Source: Chitinophagaceae bacterium (GTDB taxonomy: Bacteria; Bacteroidota; Bacteroidia; Chitinophagales; Chitinophagaceae). Taken from it: a stretch of DNA of 7,320 bases. The notes under the pieces were generated by a model. That model was given only the letters and a program-made list of their open reading frames with translations. It was not told where the DNA came from and made no database searches. Location: the NCBI GenBank assembly GCA_025362915.1, contig JANYEU010000402.1, positions 1 to 7,320 of the forward strand. Direction: 5' to 3'. The translations under genes and the position numbers were made by a program. Shown in pieces: positions 7,237 through 7,320 of this stretch (the first letter of the stretch is position 1; every line of letters begins with the position of its first letter).

Positions 7237-7320
7237 ATGAAACATCTAATTATCTTATTGGCAATGGGCATTTGCTCTTGCAATTGGGCAAAGGAGAAAA
7301 CAAAGGAAACTGCAAATAAA
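7237..7320 (+). CDS. Putative lipoprotein, 5' end only
   Basis: An ATG at 7237 opens a rightward frame of 28 codons that runs off the window. It begins MKHLIILLAMGICSC: a short basic start, a hydrophobic core (4-12) and a lipobox-like I12-C13-S14-C15, with C15 the likely lipidated residue because Ser precedes it (Ile before C13 would be unusual). The following N-W-A-K-E-K-T-K-E is charged and flexible, like the tether of Bacteroidota lipoproteins. The mature domain is outside the window, so no function can be given. Its direction is opposite to the glycan cluster, so it probably belongs to a neighbouring unit. Confidence 0.65.
   Translation, partial: MKHLIILLAMGICSCNWAKEKTKETANK

Noticed and set aside
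1..7320. CRISPR array, tRNA or rRNA gene, insertion sequence
   Set aside because: No regularly spaced direct repeats, tRNA-like cloverleaf, transposase motif or flanking terminal repeats were seen by eye; the only notable repeat is the palindrome at 7181-7215.

Overview
The window is a tightly packed, entirely leftward (minus-strand) stretch of a surface-glycan biosynthesis cluster, with the first 84 bases of a rightward gene at the right edge. The DNA is AT-rich. Starts are mostly preceded by A-rich sequence rather than clear Shine-Dalgarno sites, and the right-edge gene begins with a short lipoprotein signal ending in an I-C-S-C lipobox. Together these suggest a member of the Bacteroidota, but no marker gene allows a finer placement.

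In transcription order (right to left) the cluster holds: an O-acyltransferase (acyltransferase-3 family) that has lost its N-terminal half; a GT8-like glycosyltransferase; a GT2 (GT-A) glycosyltransferase; a divergent GT-B glycosyltransferase; a classical GT4 glycosyltransferase; a FkbM-family methyltransferase; a second GT4-like glycosyltransferase with a TTG start; and a second FkbM methyltransferase that runs off the left edge. Gaps between genes are 13 bases or less, and two pairs overlap (4 and 10 bases), so one transcript with translational coupling is likely. No stretch over 300 bases lacks a gene.

The five transferases probably add successive sugars to a lipid-linked or cell-surface glycan on the cytoplasmic side of the inner membrane. 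The FkbM enzymes would O-methylate sugars, and the acyltransferase, when intact, would have acylated the glycan. No flippase, polymerase, nucleotide-sugar synthesis or initiating phosphoglycosyltransferase gene is in the window, so the product (O-antigen, capsule, exopolysaccharide or protein glycan) cannot be decided.

The most unusual spot is the right-hand junction at about 7180-7236. The acyltransferase frame stops being family-like just upstream of a conserved motif, exactly inside a perfect 16-bp inverted repeat. Only 21 bases then separate that repeat from the divergent lipoprotein gene. This looks like a rearrangement breakpoint, or less likely an assembly artefact. I did not find convincing evidence of a new kind of biological system; the rest is an ordinary though varied glycan locus.
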